From the NCBI GenBank assembly GCA_040235565.1, contig JBECLA010000087.1, positions 1 to 54,132 on the forward strand: a stretch of 54,132 nucleotides of DNA, in the 5' to 3' direction. How positions within the stretch are numbered: position 1 is the stretch's first letter; every line of letters begins with the position of its first letter. Position numbers and translations under genes: made by a program. Source of the stretch: JAHEIJ01 sp040235565 (GTDB lineage Bacteria > Pseudomonadota > Gammaproteobacteria > UBA6429 > Thiohalophilaceae). The notes under the pieces were generated by a model that was not told the DNA's origin, made no database searches, and was given only the letters and a program-made list of their open reading frames with translations. This document shows, one piece after another, positions 42,102 through 51,218 of this stretch.

Positions 42102-43928
42102 ATGTGCGGTATTGTCGGTGCGGTCGCGAATCGAAATGTGGTACCCATATTAATGGAGGGCCTGCAGCGGCTGGAATACCGAGGTTACGATTCTGCCGGC
42201 ATTGCCATCCGCGATGAAACCAATCGTCTGCAACGCATACGATCTGTGGGAAAGGTTGCGGAGCTCCAATCATTACTGGATATATCCCCTGTTCAGGGTG
42301 AACAGGGGATTGCGCATACTCGCTGGGCCACACATGGCATGCCTGCTGAGCGCAATGCACATCCGCACATGAGCGGAGAAACTGTTGCTGTTGTGCACAA
42401 CGGGATTATCGAAAATCACGACGAACTGCGAAATGAGCTGGCCGCCCAGGGGTATCAATTTACCTCCGAAACGGACACCGAAGTCATTGCACATCTGCTG
42501 GCCAGTGTACTGGCAACAGAACCAGACCTGTTAGCGGCAATTCAAAATGTCACCCGGCGCATGATCGGTGCCTATGCCCTTGCCGTAATCAGTCCGCACG
42601 ATACCGAGCGGATGATAGTGACCCGTTCCGGTAGCCCCCTGGTAATCGGTATCGGTGAAAGCGAAAATTTTATTGCCTCCGATGTGTTTGCCCTGTTACC
42701 CCAGACGCAGGAGTTCATCTTTTTGGAAGAGGGGGACATCGCCGAAATACGTCAGGATGGCGTAAAGATTTTCGATACCGAGGGCAGGTCGGTTGAGCGA
42801 CCGGTAAAAACATCCACAGTAACGGCTTCCACGGCGGATAAGGGCCCCTATCAGCACTACATGCTCAAGGAAATTTTTGAGCAGCCTGCCGTTATCGCCG
42901 AAACCCTTGAAGGCCGGATCCATAAAGGTCGCCTGCTGGAGGACAGTTTCGGCTATGAGGCCAAGAGTTTGTTCAGCCAGGCGCGTAACGTACATATCAT
43001 CGCCTGTGGCACCAGTTACCATGCCGGATTAGTAGCCCGCTACTGGCTGGAAGAAGTCGGAATACCCTGTAATGTGGAAGTAGCCAGTGAATACCGGTAT
43101 CGGAAAGTGGTCGTCCCCCCCGATACGTTGTTTGTCACCATCTCCCAATCCGGTGAAACGGCCGACACGCTGGCGGCATTGCGTGGTGCCAAAAAGGCCG
43201 GTTATCTGGGCAGCCTGGTGGTATGCAATGTGCCGGAAAGCTCCTTGGTACGTGAATCCGATGTCGCCTTGATGACGCGGGCCGGTCCGGAAATCGGTGT
43301 GGCATCGACCAAAGCGTTTACCACACAACTGGTGGCATTGCGTCTCCTGACGCTGGCATTGGCGCGGCATCACGGATTGACAGTGGATGAGGAACAGGTA
43401 CTGGTAGATGAGCTGCATGCCCTCCCCCGTCAGGTTGAGGTCGTGCTGGAATTGTCGGAGGAGATCGCCCAGATGGCCCAGTCATTTGGTGACAAGCACA
43501 ATGCCTTGTTTCTGGGTCGCGGGACGTTTTATCCGATCGCCATGGAAGGTGCACTCAAGTTGAAAGAGATCTCCTATATCCATGCCGAAGCGTATCCGGC
43601 AGGGGAACTAAAACACGGGCCATTGGCTCTGGTGGATGAAAAAATGCCGGTCGTCTGTGCTTTGCCTGACGATCCACTCCTCGACAAGGTATTGTCAAAT
43701 CTGCAGGAAGTCCGGGCCCGCGGTGGAGAATTATTCCTGTTCAGCGACCAGGCTATCAAGATCGGCCTCGACAAATACCAGAATCTGACCCTTTCCGATA
43801 TCTATCCTACGACGGCGCCTATCGTGTATACCATTCCTCTGCAGCTGCTGTCCTATCATGTGGCGGTACTGAAAGGCACTGATGTAGACCAACCCCGCAA
43901 CCTGGCGAAATCAGTTACCGTGGAATAG
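42102..43928 (+). CDS. glmS: glutamine-fructose-6-phosphate aminotransferase
   Basis: GlmS makes glucosamine-6-phosphate from fructose-6-phosphate and glutamine, the first step towards UDP-GlcNAc. The mature N-terminal nucleophile is Cys2 in MCGIVGAV. RRLEYRGYDSAG-type block is seen as LQRLEYRGYDSAGIAI near residue 22, and HTRWATHG near 70 to 77. The two SIS domains carry CGTSYHAG near 306 and SQSGETADT near 350. At 608 aa it is standard. Only a weak AGGA lies before the ATG. I see no sign of a glmS ribozyme, which is a feature of Gram-positive bacteria. Confidence 0.97.
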   Translation: MCGIVGAVANRNVVPILMEGLQRLEYRGYDSAGIAIRDETNRLQRIRSVGKVAELQSLLDISPVQGEQGIAHTRWATHGMPAERNAHPHMSGETVAVVHNGIIENHDELRNELAAQGYQFTSETDTEVIAHLLASVLATEPDLLAAIQNVTRRMIGAYALAVISPHDTERMIVTRSGSPLVIGIGESENFIASDVFALLPQTQEFIFLEEGDIAEIRQDGVKIFDTEGRSVERPVKTSTVTASTADKGPYQHYMLKEIFEQPAVIAETLEGRIHKGRLLEDSFGYEAKSLFSQARNVHIIACGTSYHAGLVARYWLEEVGIPCNVEVASEYRYRKVVVPPDTLFVTISQSGETADTLAALRGAKKAGYLGSLVVCNVPESSLVRESDVALMTRAGPEIGVASTKAFTTQLVALRLLTLALARHHGLTVDEEQVLVDELHALPRQVEVVLELSEEIAQMAQSFGDKHNALFLGRGTFYPIAMEGALKLKEISYIHAEAYPAGELKHGPLALVDEKMPVVCALPDDPLLDKVLSNLQEVRARGGELFLFSDQAIKIGLDKYQNLTLSDIYPTTAPIVYTIPLQLLSYHVAVLKGTDVDQPRNLAKSVTVE

Positions 43929-43988
43929 ATTCGGGATTGGTCTGGTTTGTATGGGCTCCGAACCGGGCAAAACCGGCTGCCGTTGCCA

Positions 43989-45449
43989 TCAGGTATAACG
44001 TCGCCAGAAGGCAGGGGTTAACAATACCAGCAGCGAAAAGATCTCCAGGCGTCCGAGCAACATGGCGAAACTGAGGACACCTTTGGCGAAATCGCTGATA
44101 TCGGCATAATTGCCGCCCACATCACCCAGACCGGGGCCGAGGTTATTCATACAGGCGGCGACGGCGGAAAAGGCAGTGACCTGGTCCAGGCCGTCAAGTA
44201 ATAAAGCCAACAGCATCAAGCTGAAGAGCGCCACATAGGCAGCGAAGAAACCCCAGACGGAATCAAGAATCTGGCTCGAAACGGGCTTGTTCCCGAGCTT
44301 GATCGGGATCACCGCATTGGGATGGATCAGGCGCATGATTTCCCGGCGCCCCTGCTTCAACAACATTACCAGGCGAATCACCTTCATGCCGCCACCGGTG
44401 GAACCGGCGCAAGCGCCAATAAAACTGGTAAACAACAACAGCACCGGCAGAAACCCGGGCCACAGATGGTATTGGTGCGTGGTGAAGCCTGTCGTGGTGC
44501 CGATCGAAACAGTCTGAAACAGGCCGGTTATCAATGTTTGTCTGGCGGATTCGAAAACACCTTGATAAAACAGGTATGCGGTTGAGGCAATGCCGACAAT
44601 GAGCAGAATCGTGGTGTAGGCCTTGAACTCGGCATCGAGAAAGTAGCCAGTTATGGAGCGGTGACGCCAGGCACTGAAGTGCAGCGTGAAATTGATCCCG
44701 GAAATAAACATAAAAATGATCGCCACAATCTCGATCTGCGGTTTATCAATGAAATAACCCATGCTGGCATCATGTGTGGAGTAGCCGCCAATCGCGACAG
44801 TGGAAAAACTGTGCGCAATTGCATCGAACAGGTCCATACCGGCCACCCAGTAAGCCAGGGCACAGGTAACGGTCAGGGTGAGGTAGATAAACCACAGTGC
44901 CTTGGCGGTTTCGGTGATACGCGGGGTCAGCTTGTTATCCTTCACCGGACCGGGGGTTTCGGCACGGTATAATTGCATGCCGCCAATGCCCAGCATGGGC
45001 ATAATGGCAACAGCGAGGACGATGATGCCCATACCGCCGAGCCACTGGAGTTGCTGGCGATAAAACTGGATCGCCTTGGGTAAATAATCAATGCCGGTCA
45101 ACACCGTGGCGCCGGTGGTGGTAAGACCGGAGATGGATTCAAAAACCGCGTCCATTACGGACATCTGCAGCTGGTCTGACAAGATGAGCGGCAGCGAGCC
45201 GAATAGCCCCAGCACCGTCCAGAACAACACAACAATCAGAAAACCGTCACGCAGGCGTAGATCGCGGGTATAACTTTTAACCGGCAACCAGCAGACGATA
45301 CCGGTAACGAGCGTGACGATAAAAGCATCAAAGAAAGGTACGAGAGCGCCATCATTATAAATCACGGAGACCAGCATGGGAGGCAGCATGGTGGCACTGA
45401 ACACCATAAGAAGAATGCCAAGGATGCGCTGGATAACAAAAAGTTGCAT
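43989..45449 (-). CDS. trkH: Trk potassium uptake protein TrkH
   Basis: TrkH is the membrane pore of the Trk K+ uptake system, gated by TrkA. The 486-aa protein has many hydrophobic segments and the four pore-loop repeats. These are seen as ISGLTTTGATVLTG near residue 109, VAIGGYSTHDASM near 221, SIGTTTGFTTHQY near 317 and AACMNNLGPGLGDVG near 435. AGSTGGGMKVIR near residue 352 is also diagnostic. It converges with glmS. The element at 45459-45589 separates it from trkA upstream. Confidence 0.95.
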   Translation of the reverse strand: MQLFVIQRILGILLMVFSATMLPPMLVSVIYNDGALVPFFDAFIVTLVTGIVCWLPVKSYTRDLRLRDGFLIVVLFWTVLGLFGSLPLILSDQLQMSVMDAVFESISGLTTTGATVLTGIDYLPKAIQFYRQQLQWLGGMGIIVLAVAIMPMLGIGGMQLYRAETPGPVKDNKLTPRITETAKALWFIYLTLTVTCALAYWVAGMDLFDAIAHSFSTVAIGGYSTHDASMGYFIDKPQIEIVAIIFMFISGINFTLHFSAWRHRSITGYFLDAEFKAYTTILLIVGIASTAYLFYQGVFESARQTLITGLFQTVSIGTTTGFTTHQYHLWPGFLPVLLLFTSFIGACAGSTGGGMKVIRLVMLLKQGRREIMRLIHPNAVIPIKLGNKPVSSQILDSVWGFFAAYVALFSLMLLALLLDGLDQVTAFSAVAACMNNLGPGLGDVGGNYADISDFAKGVLSFAMLLGRLEIFSLLVLLTPAFWRRYT

Positions 45450-45458
45450 GATTTAAAA

Positions 45459-45589
45459 GGGACGAGGGACGAGGGGTGTGGAACAAGCAGGATTTATTGT
45501 AAACTGACCGGCCAAGACAAGTGGTGCAGCACTATTGGCCAGATCCATAACAGTAAAATACCCGATACTCGTCACTCGTCACTCGTCCC
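45459..45589. repeat. inverted-repeat element of GACGAG-type units (trkH-trkA gap)
   Basis: Left arm: GGGACGAGGGACGAGG (45459-45474). Right arm at 45567-45589, read on the minus strand: GGGACGAG then two TGACGAG units. The arms pair over most of their length. Between them is an inner stem, GGCCAA (45510-45515) with TTGGCC (45535-45540), around a small GTGCAGCAC palindrome. It fills nearly all of the gap. Confidence 0.7.
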
Positions 45590-45596
45590 GTTATAT

Positions 45597-46970
45597 TTAT
45601 ATAAACGTAATGCCCACCTGGAACAGCCGCTCCACTTCGGCGATGCGTGCCTTGTCGACCAGGAACAGGATGACATGATCTTCTGACTGAATCACGGTGT
45701 CGTGATGGGCAATGATCACTTCGTTGCCGCGCACAATCGCACCGATAGTGGTGTCCGGCGGCAGTTTGAGATCCTCGATTTTGCGACCCACCACTTTGGA
45801 AGTGGTTTTATCACCATGGGCAATGGCTTCAATCGCCTCCGCAGCACCCCGACGCAAAGAGTGGACCTTCACCACATCACCACGACGGATGTGGGTTAAC
45901 AAACTGCCGATGGTGGCCTGTTGTGGTGAGATGGCGATATCGATGTCTCCACTTTCGATCAGGTCCACATAGGCCGCGCGATTGATCAGAGTCATGACCT
46001 TGCGGGCACCACGCCGTTTGGCCAGCATGGATGACAGAATGTTGGCTTCATCGTCGTTAGTGAGGGCACAGAAGACGTCGGTCTTCTCGATATTTTCTTC
46101 CAGTAGCAGATCCTGATCCGCGGCATCGCCTTGCAAGACAATGGTTTTTATCAGTTCATTGGAAAGCAGGCGGGTGCGCGCCGGATCATGATCGAGTACT
46201 TTTACCTGGTATTTGTTTTCCAGCGCCTGGGCTACGCGTTTGCCAATATTGCCGCCGCCGACGATCATAATGCGTTTGTAGGGCTTGTCCAGACGGCGCA
46301 GTTCACTCATCACTGCGCGGATGTCCCTGGTGGCGGCGATAAAGAAGACTTCATCATCAGCCTCGATGACGGTATGACCTTCCGGCAGGATGGCGCGATT
46401 GCGGCGATAGATGGCGGCAACCCGGGTATCAATTTTCGGCATGTGTTCCCGCAGGGTGCGGAGCTCATGCCCGACCAGAGGTCCACCGTAATAGGCCTTT
46501 ACACCGACCAGTTGTACCTGGCCATCGGCAAAGTCGAGGACCTGTAATGCCCCCGGGTGTTCAATGAGTCGCTTGATGTAGTCGGTGATCAATTGTTCCG
46601 GACTGATCAAAAAGTCGATGGGGAGTGCCTCAGTCCCGAACAGGTTGGGTTGTGTCAAGTATTCAATGGCACGGATGCGGGCGATCTTGGTAGGAGTGTG
46701 AAAAACACTGTAAGCCACCTGACAGGCCACCATGTTGGTTTCGTCACTGTCGGTGACCGCCACCAGCATGTCGGCATCTTCGGCGCCGGCTGCGCGCAGG
46801 ATATCAGGGTGGGAGGCATGGCCGTTGACGGTACGCAAATCGAGGCGATCCTGCAGAAGACGCAGGATATCCTCGTTCTTGTCGATGACAGTAATGTCAT
46901 TCGCCTCATGGGCCAGGTTTTCAGCCAGCGAACTGCCAACCTGACCGGCACCGAGAATCAGAATTTTCAT
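45597..46970 (-). CDS. trkA: Trk potassium uptake regulator TrkA
   Basis: TrkA is the cytoplasmic NAD(H)/nucleotide-binding ring that gates TrkH. The 457-aa protein is a duplicated RCK unit. The first NAD-binding fold starts with MKILILGAGQVGSSLAENLA, the second with IMIVGGGNIGKRVAQALE near residue 235, and each is followed by a TrkA-C domain. VIDKNEDILRLLQDRLDLRT near 33 has the acidic residue for NAD. It lies between trkH and the NtrX-like gene on the same strand. Confidence 0.96.
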   Translation of the reverse strand: MKILILGAGQVGSSLAENLAHEANDITVIDKNEDILRLLQDRLDLRTVNGHASHPDILRAAGAEDADMLVAVTDSDETNMVACQVAYSVFHTPTKIARIRAIEYLTQPNLFGTEALPIDFLISPEQLITDYIKRLIEHPGALQVLDFADGQVQLVGVKAYYGGPLVGHELRTLREHMPKIDTRVAAIYRRNRAILPEGHTVIEADDEVFFIAATRDIRAVMSELRRLDKPYKRIMIVGGGNIGKRVAQALENKYQVKVLDHDPARTRLLSNELIKTIVLQGDAADQDLLLEENIEKTDVFCALTNDDEANILSSMLAKRRGARKVMTLINRAAYVDLIESGDIDIAISPQQATIGSLLTHIRRGDVVKVHSLRRGAAEAIEAIAHGDKTTSKVVGRKIEDLKLPPDTTIGAIVRGNEVIIAHHDTVIQSEDHVILFLVDKARIAEVERLFQVGITFI

Positions 46971-47014
46971 AGGCTTGCGTTATTATTATCAGCGATGAAT
47001 GTTTGCGGCTGAGT

Positions 47015-48415
47015 TCAGTTTTCGGAACTTAAATTCTTGGGATCAATGCCCAGGCTGCGTAACTTGCGGTACAGATGGGTCCGCTCCAGCCCAGCGGCTT
47101 TGGCGACTTTGCCCACACTGCCGCCAGCCAGGCGTAAATGATGCTCGAGGTATTCCCGTTCAAACTGTTCCCGCGACTGACGCAGGGGCAAATCATAATT
47201 GATCCCCGGCCCCACGCTGCTCGTGCCCTCGGGGGCAGGAGCGCCCAGTGCAGCCTCAACCTCGTCGAGACTGACCTCACTGCCGGACCCTACGATCAAC
47301 AGACGCTGGATCAGGTTCATCAGTTCGCGCAGATTGCCGGGCCAATCGTAATTCCGTAGCCGGTTTTGTGCCGCAGTACTGAACTTGCGGTAGGGCAGAT
47401 CTTCCTGGTCCACGTACAGCCGGGTGAAGTAGGCGATCAATTCCGGGATATCTTCGCGATGATTGCGTAGGGGCGGGATCTGAATTGGCACAACGTTGAG
47501 CTGGAAATACAGATCCTTGCGAAACCGGCCCTGATCGACCAGCGCCTCCAGATCCTGGTGGGTCGCGGCAATAATGCGCACCCGCAGTTCAACCGGCTGG
47601 TTAGCACCAGTTCGCTGGAAGGTGCCGGTTTCCAGGGCCGAAAAGAGTTTCGTCTGGGTGGCGGGATCCATGTCGGCGATGTCATGCAGTAGCAATGTGC
47701 CACCGTTGGCCTGTTCCAGCAGACCATAGTGCACTTTGTCACCCTCTTCGGTACCAAACAGATCCCGGGTCGAGGTTTCAGCGGTCAGGGTGGCCACATT
47801 GACCTCGATGAAGGGGCGCTCACGTTGGGCGCTGTGATTATGCAGGTAACGGGCCACCACATTGATACCGCAGCCGGGCTCGGCGGACATCAGGACCCAG
47901 CTGTCATGTTCCGCGACGCGTTTTACCTGTTCACGCAGGCGTTGCATGGTGGCGCTTTTGCCCAGCGGTTCACTGCTGGTGTGGCTGAGACGCCGCAGTC
48001 CCAGGTTTTCCCGTTGCAGTTTGTCTGCCTCGAGGGCATGTTCAATGGTCAGCAGGAGTTTTGCCAGGGACAGAGGTTTTTCAATATAGTCGTAGGCGCC
48101 GAGGCGGGTGGCTTCAACAGCGGTTTCGACCGTACCGTGACCAGACATCATGATGACCGGCATGGGCAGACCGGTTTCCTCGCGCCACTCCTTCAGTAAG
48201 GTGATGCCATCGACATCCGGCATCCAGATGTCGAGCAAGACCAGATCAGCCCGGCGGGCACGATGGGCCTGGCGGGCATGGCTGCCGTCTTCAGCAATAT
48301 CGACTTCATAGCCTTCATCCACCAGGATTTCCTGCAACAGGTTGCGGATATCGGGCTCGTCATCGACGACCAGAATATAGGGCGCACGCGTACTGTCCTC
48401 GGTTGAAGGTGTCAT
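47015..48415 (-). CDS. ntrX: NtrX-like response regulator with degenerate AAA+ domain
   Basis: The 466-aa protein has a receiver domain (LVVDDEPDIR, phospho-acceptor Asp62 in LVLLDIW, Lys113 in YIEKP), a sigma-54-type AAA+ domain and a Fis-type helix-turn-helix at the end (VGKVAKAAGLERTHLYRKL). The AAA+ core is damaged: Walker A is AEPGCGIN (178-185) with Ile for the Lys, the GAFTGA loop after DLFG (218-221) is missing, and Walker B reads LLLHDI in place of LFLDEI. It should not hydrolyse ATP or activate sigma-54; it may still bind DNA when phosphorylated. I start at ATG 48415, 7 bases after the kinase stop; ATGs at 48436 and 48442 overlap the kinase gene. Confidence 0.88.
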   Translation of the reverse strand: MTPSTEDSTRAPYILVVDDEPDIRNLLQEILVDEGYEVDIAEDGSHARQAHRARRADLVLLDIWMPDVDGITLLKEWREETGLPMPVIMMSGHGTVETAVEATRLGAYDYIEKPLSLAKLLLTIEHALEADKLQRENLGLRRLSHTSSEPLGKSATMQRLREQVKRVAEHDSWVLMSAEPGCGINVVARYLHNHSAQRERPFIEVNVATLTAETSTRDLFGTEEGDKVHYGLLEQANGGTLLLHDIADMDPATQTKLFSALETGTFQRTGANQPVELRVRIIAATHQDLEALVDQGRFRKDLYFQLNVVPIQIPPLRNHREDIPELIAYFTRLYVDQEDLPYRKFSTAAQNRLRNYDWPGNLRELMNLIQRLLIVGSGSEVSLDEVEAALGAPAPEGTSSVGPGINYDLPLRQSREQFEREYLEHHLRLAGGSVGKVAKAAGLERTHLYRKLRSLGIDPKNLSSEN

Positions 48416-48422
48416 GTGTGGA

Positions 48423-50666
48423 TCAGGCTGCGGCATTGTCATTGTTGGAGAATTGGTTACTGTTTTGCCATTCCGGTATTTCCCGGTCGGCATCCTGACT
48501 AACGACCGGTAACCTTATTACAACACAAGCGCCGGTACCTTCAACATTTTCTGCCTCCAGCATGCCGCCGTGCTCCTCGACGATCTTTTTGACAATCGCC
48601 AGCCCCAGCCCGCTACCCCTGGACTTGCTCGTCACGTAGGGCTCGAACAACTGTCCGAGGAGTTCGTCAGGAAAGCCGGGGCCGGTGTCCTGAAATTTCA
48701 GTTCGACATAACGGCAGGCATATTCTTCCGCACAGCGGGTTGAGATCACCAGCTCACCGGCCTGGTAGTCCATGGCTTCGAGGGCGTTTTTAATCAGGTT
48801 ATGGAGGAGCTGTCGCAAGCGACCGACGTCGGCCTCAATATGTGGCGTGCTTTTGTCGAGTTGTAACGAGAAATTTACCCCATTATCACCACCCTGATAC
48901 AGTTCAAGCACTTCCCGGATAATGGCATTCAAATCCACGTCTTCCCGTTGCAGCGTCGGCATGCGGGCATACTCGGAAAAGGCCTTGACCATTTCTTTCA
49001 TGGTTTCAACCTGTTGCACAATGGTGTGCGTGGAACGGTCCAAAACCTCAGCATCTGCCGGTTCCATTTTGTCGAGATATTTATGGCGCAGTCGCTCGGC
49101 GGAAAGCTGGATCGGAGTGAGGGGATTTTTAATTTCATGGGCGAGACGCCGTGCCACTTCACCCCAGGCGGCGTTACGCTGGGCCTGGATCAGGGTGGTA
49201 ATATCATCGAAGACGATCAGCGTGCCGCCGGACATTTCGCTACTATCGGGCAGGAGCGTGCCGCGACACATCAATACCTGCCGGCCTCCGCGAGTGAATA
49301 GCGTGATCTCCTCCTGCCAGTCGGCCTCTCCCTGTTCCAGGTGCTCATAGATGGGCTCCACCAATGCCTGCAGGATTGGGCGGTCCGCCAGCAATCGTTC
49401 CAGTGGCAGACCATGATAATGCGGCAGGTCAATCGCCAGGATCTGGCTGGCGGAGGGATTGCTGGTATGCAAGCAATGTTCGGCATCGAGGGTCATGACG
49501 CCGGAGGACAGATTGGTAAGCACAGTTTCCAGATAGGCATGCTGGGCCTCGGCACGTCGCTGGCTGTTGCTGGCTTCATTGCGCGCCAGTGAAATTCGAT
49601 GCGTCATTTCATTGAAGGAACGGACCAGGAAACCCAGCTCGTCCCGACCGGGGAGTGGCAGGCGTTTTTCGTAATCCCCGGCCGCCACCGCCCGGGTGCC
49701 TTCTACCAGATCAGAAATCGGCGCAACCATGCGGCGTGCGGCGTAAAAAGCCGCCCAGATCGCCATCAAGATGCTCAGCAGCAAGACCAGTGACAGTGTC
49801 AGAATAAAACTGTATTTCAAGGGAAGGCGCAGGTAAGCCAGTTCGCGGTACTTGCCGAAAGCTGACTGGACACTGTCCGCCAGGGTGTTGATTTGACCTG
49901 GCACGGGGTAAAGCGCCTGCAGCACGCGGGTCTCTTTGAGCGGATCCGTGCCGGGAACCGGGACCGCCACCCGGATGTACAGGCCGGCATCCTTGAGGGG
50001 GACCAGACCCACGTCCGTTTTCCCCTGGCGCAACAGAAGCTGGGTACTGGTATCGAGTTGCACCGGCAGGAGTTTTTCGGTTTCCACGCTACTGGCGGCA
50101 ATAATGCGGCCATTGAGGTTAAACAGGGTCAGCTCACTGGCGTCACTTTCACGGCGTAGATCATTCAGCATCAAGGCGGCCACGTCATTACTGGTTTCCA
50201 GCAGCACGCCGGCCATGTCCTCGCCTTCGTCCAGGAGTTTGTTCATGCGGATGCCCAACGAGGTTTTACTCAGTTCGAGGGCGTCATTGAGGGCATTTTC
50301 AATCCGCACATCAAACCAACTGTCGATACCGCGCTGCAGAAAGTCGAGGGAAAAGTAGTACACCACACTGACCGGGGTGACGGACAATATCACAAACATA
50401 ATCACCAGACGGGACGTCAGACGTGAACCGGCAATCTGTTGGCGGTATTGCTGGACCAGGCGCCACAGACTTTTGGTAATGAGGCCGACAAACAGCACGA
50501 TGGCCAGCAGGTTGATCCCCAGTAAGACGGAATAGAGCTGGCCGAACAGTGCGGCATTGTGGGTCGCATCGCTCATCAGGTAAAGCGAGGTCAACAGCAG
50601 CACGAACAGCGCTACGATGGGTGCGCTGCCGGAGAAAAGCTTCTTGATTACTGTGTTAACGGCCAT
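48423..50666 (-). CDS. ntrY: NtrY-like sensor histidine kinase
   Basis: A 747-aa membrane kinase, partner of the NtrX-like regulator. Two N-terminal hydrophobic segments (about 15-33 and 45-65) and another near 88-106 precede a periplasmic region, and one helix (about 288-310) leads to a HAMP domain (RRMVAPISDLVEGTRAVAAG). A PAS-like domain (about 375-490) follows, then the dimerisation helix with His510 in RRLAHEIKNPLTP. The ATPase domain has HNLIKNALEAMDY (N box), DTGPGFP and GSGLGLAIVKKIVEEHGG. The periplasmic part suggests an external signal; which one is unknown. Its start overlaps the DUF4390 gene end by 19 bases. Confidence 0.92.
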   Translation of the reverse strand: MAVNTVIKKLFSGSAPIVALFVLLLTSLYLMSDATHNAALFGQLYSVLLGINLLAIVLFVGLITKSLWRLVQQYRQQIAGSRLTSRLVIMFVILSVTPVSVVYYFSLDFLQRGIDSWFDVRIENALNDALELSKTSLGIRMNKLLDEGEDMAGVLLETSNDVAALMLNDLRRESDASELTLFNLNGRIIAASSVETEKLLPVQLDTSTQLLLRQGKTDVGLVPLKDAGLYIRVAVPVPGTDPLKETRVLQALYPVPGQINTLADSVQSAFGKYRELAYLRLPLKYSFILTLSLVLLLSILMAIWAAFYAARRMVAPISDLVEGTRAVAAGDYEKRLPLPGRDELGFLVRSFNEMTHRISLARNEASNSQRRAEAQHAYLETVLTNLSSGVMTLDAEHCLHTSNPSASQILAIDLPHYHGLPLERLLADRPILQALVEPIYEHLEQGEADWQEEITLFTRGGRQVLMCRGTLLPDSSEMSGGTLIVFDDITTLIQAQRNAAWGEVARRLAHEIKNPLTPIQLSAERLRHKYLDKMEPADAEVLDRSTHTIVQQVETMKEMVKAFSEYARMPTLQREDVDLNAIIREVLELYQGGDNGVNFSLQLDKSTPHIEADVGRLRQLLHNLIKNALEAMDYQAGELVISTRCAEEYACRYVELKFQDTGPGFPDELLGQLFEPYVTSKSRGSGLGLAIVKKIVEEHGGMLEAENVEGTGACVVIRLPVVSQDADREIPEWQNSNQFSNNDNAAA

Positions 50667-51208
50667 GAAACCCAGTCACTGTCGAGTTTCCAGTCAGAGG
50701 AAATATAGGCCAGGGGCCGCATGGGTGCCGGCAGTGATTCAATATCCAGACGGGTCCGCATACGTACCTGGTAGCGGGCCTCTGGCGACAAAAGGTTGGC
50801 ATCGATTAGCGGCAGATCGGTAATGTATCCCAGTGCAGCCAGGGCCGTCTCCAGGGAGGCATAATGGTCCTGCACGCCGCTGTTGAGATTGTGGATGATA
50901 AATTTTTCCGACAGAGCGTGGTATAGCAACAGGTATCCTTGTTCCAGTTCCGCCAGATTCTTGTTCCAGTACCAACGGATCTGTTCCACCTCAATGTTCA
51001 GCAAGATCAGGAATGGTACCCCGTTTTGCAGGGCCTTCAGGGCTTCATCTGAAAACCGGTAGTCGATACGGCTGTCGAGCTGATAGACCCCCGCCACCAG
51101 TTTTGTTTCCAGAGACTTGATGATGAAGGCTTCTTCCGCGGTACAGGTCTGGGTGGGCAGTAATGTTGCCATACCCACCAGCAGGCCAGCCAGCCAGTGG
51201 CGACCCAT
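50648..51208 (-). CDS. DUF4390 exported protein
   Basis: A 186-aa protein with a signal peptide (about residues 1-24, ending TCTA). The body shows YQLDSRIDYRFSDEALKAL, then NGVPFLILLNIEVEQIRWYW near residue 65 and ALSEKFIIHNLNSGVQDHYA near 97. This is the DUF4390 pattern, whose members commonly lie between rsmB and an NtrY-like kinase, as here. The function is unknown; the overlap with the kinase gene suggests a link to its signalling. I use ATG 51208, 10 bases after the rsmB stop; ATG 51241 is also possible but lacks a ribosome binding site. Confidence 0.85.
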   Translation of the reverse strand: MGRHWLAGLLVGMATLLPTQTCTAEEAFIIKSLETKLVAGVYQLDSRIDYRFSDEALKALQNGVPFLILLNIEVEQIRWYWNKNLAELEQGYLLLYHALSEKFIIHNLNSGVQDHYASLETALAALGYITDLPLIDANLLSPEARYQVRMRTRLDIESLPAPMRPLAYISSDWKLDSDWVSWPLTQ

Positions 51209-51218
51209 CGAGTGTATG

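Noticed and set aside
42060..42110. glmS ribozyme or riboswitch before glmS
   Set aside because: That RNA is found in Gram-positive bacteria, and the gap is short and filled by the repeat element.
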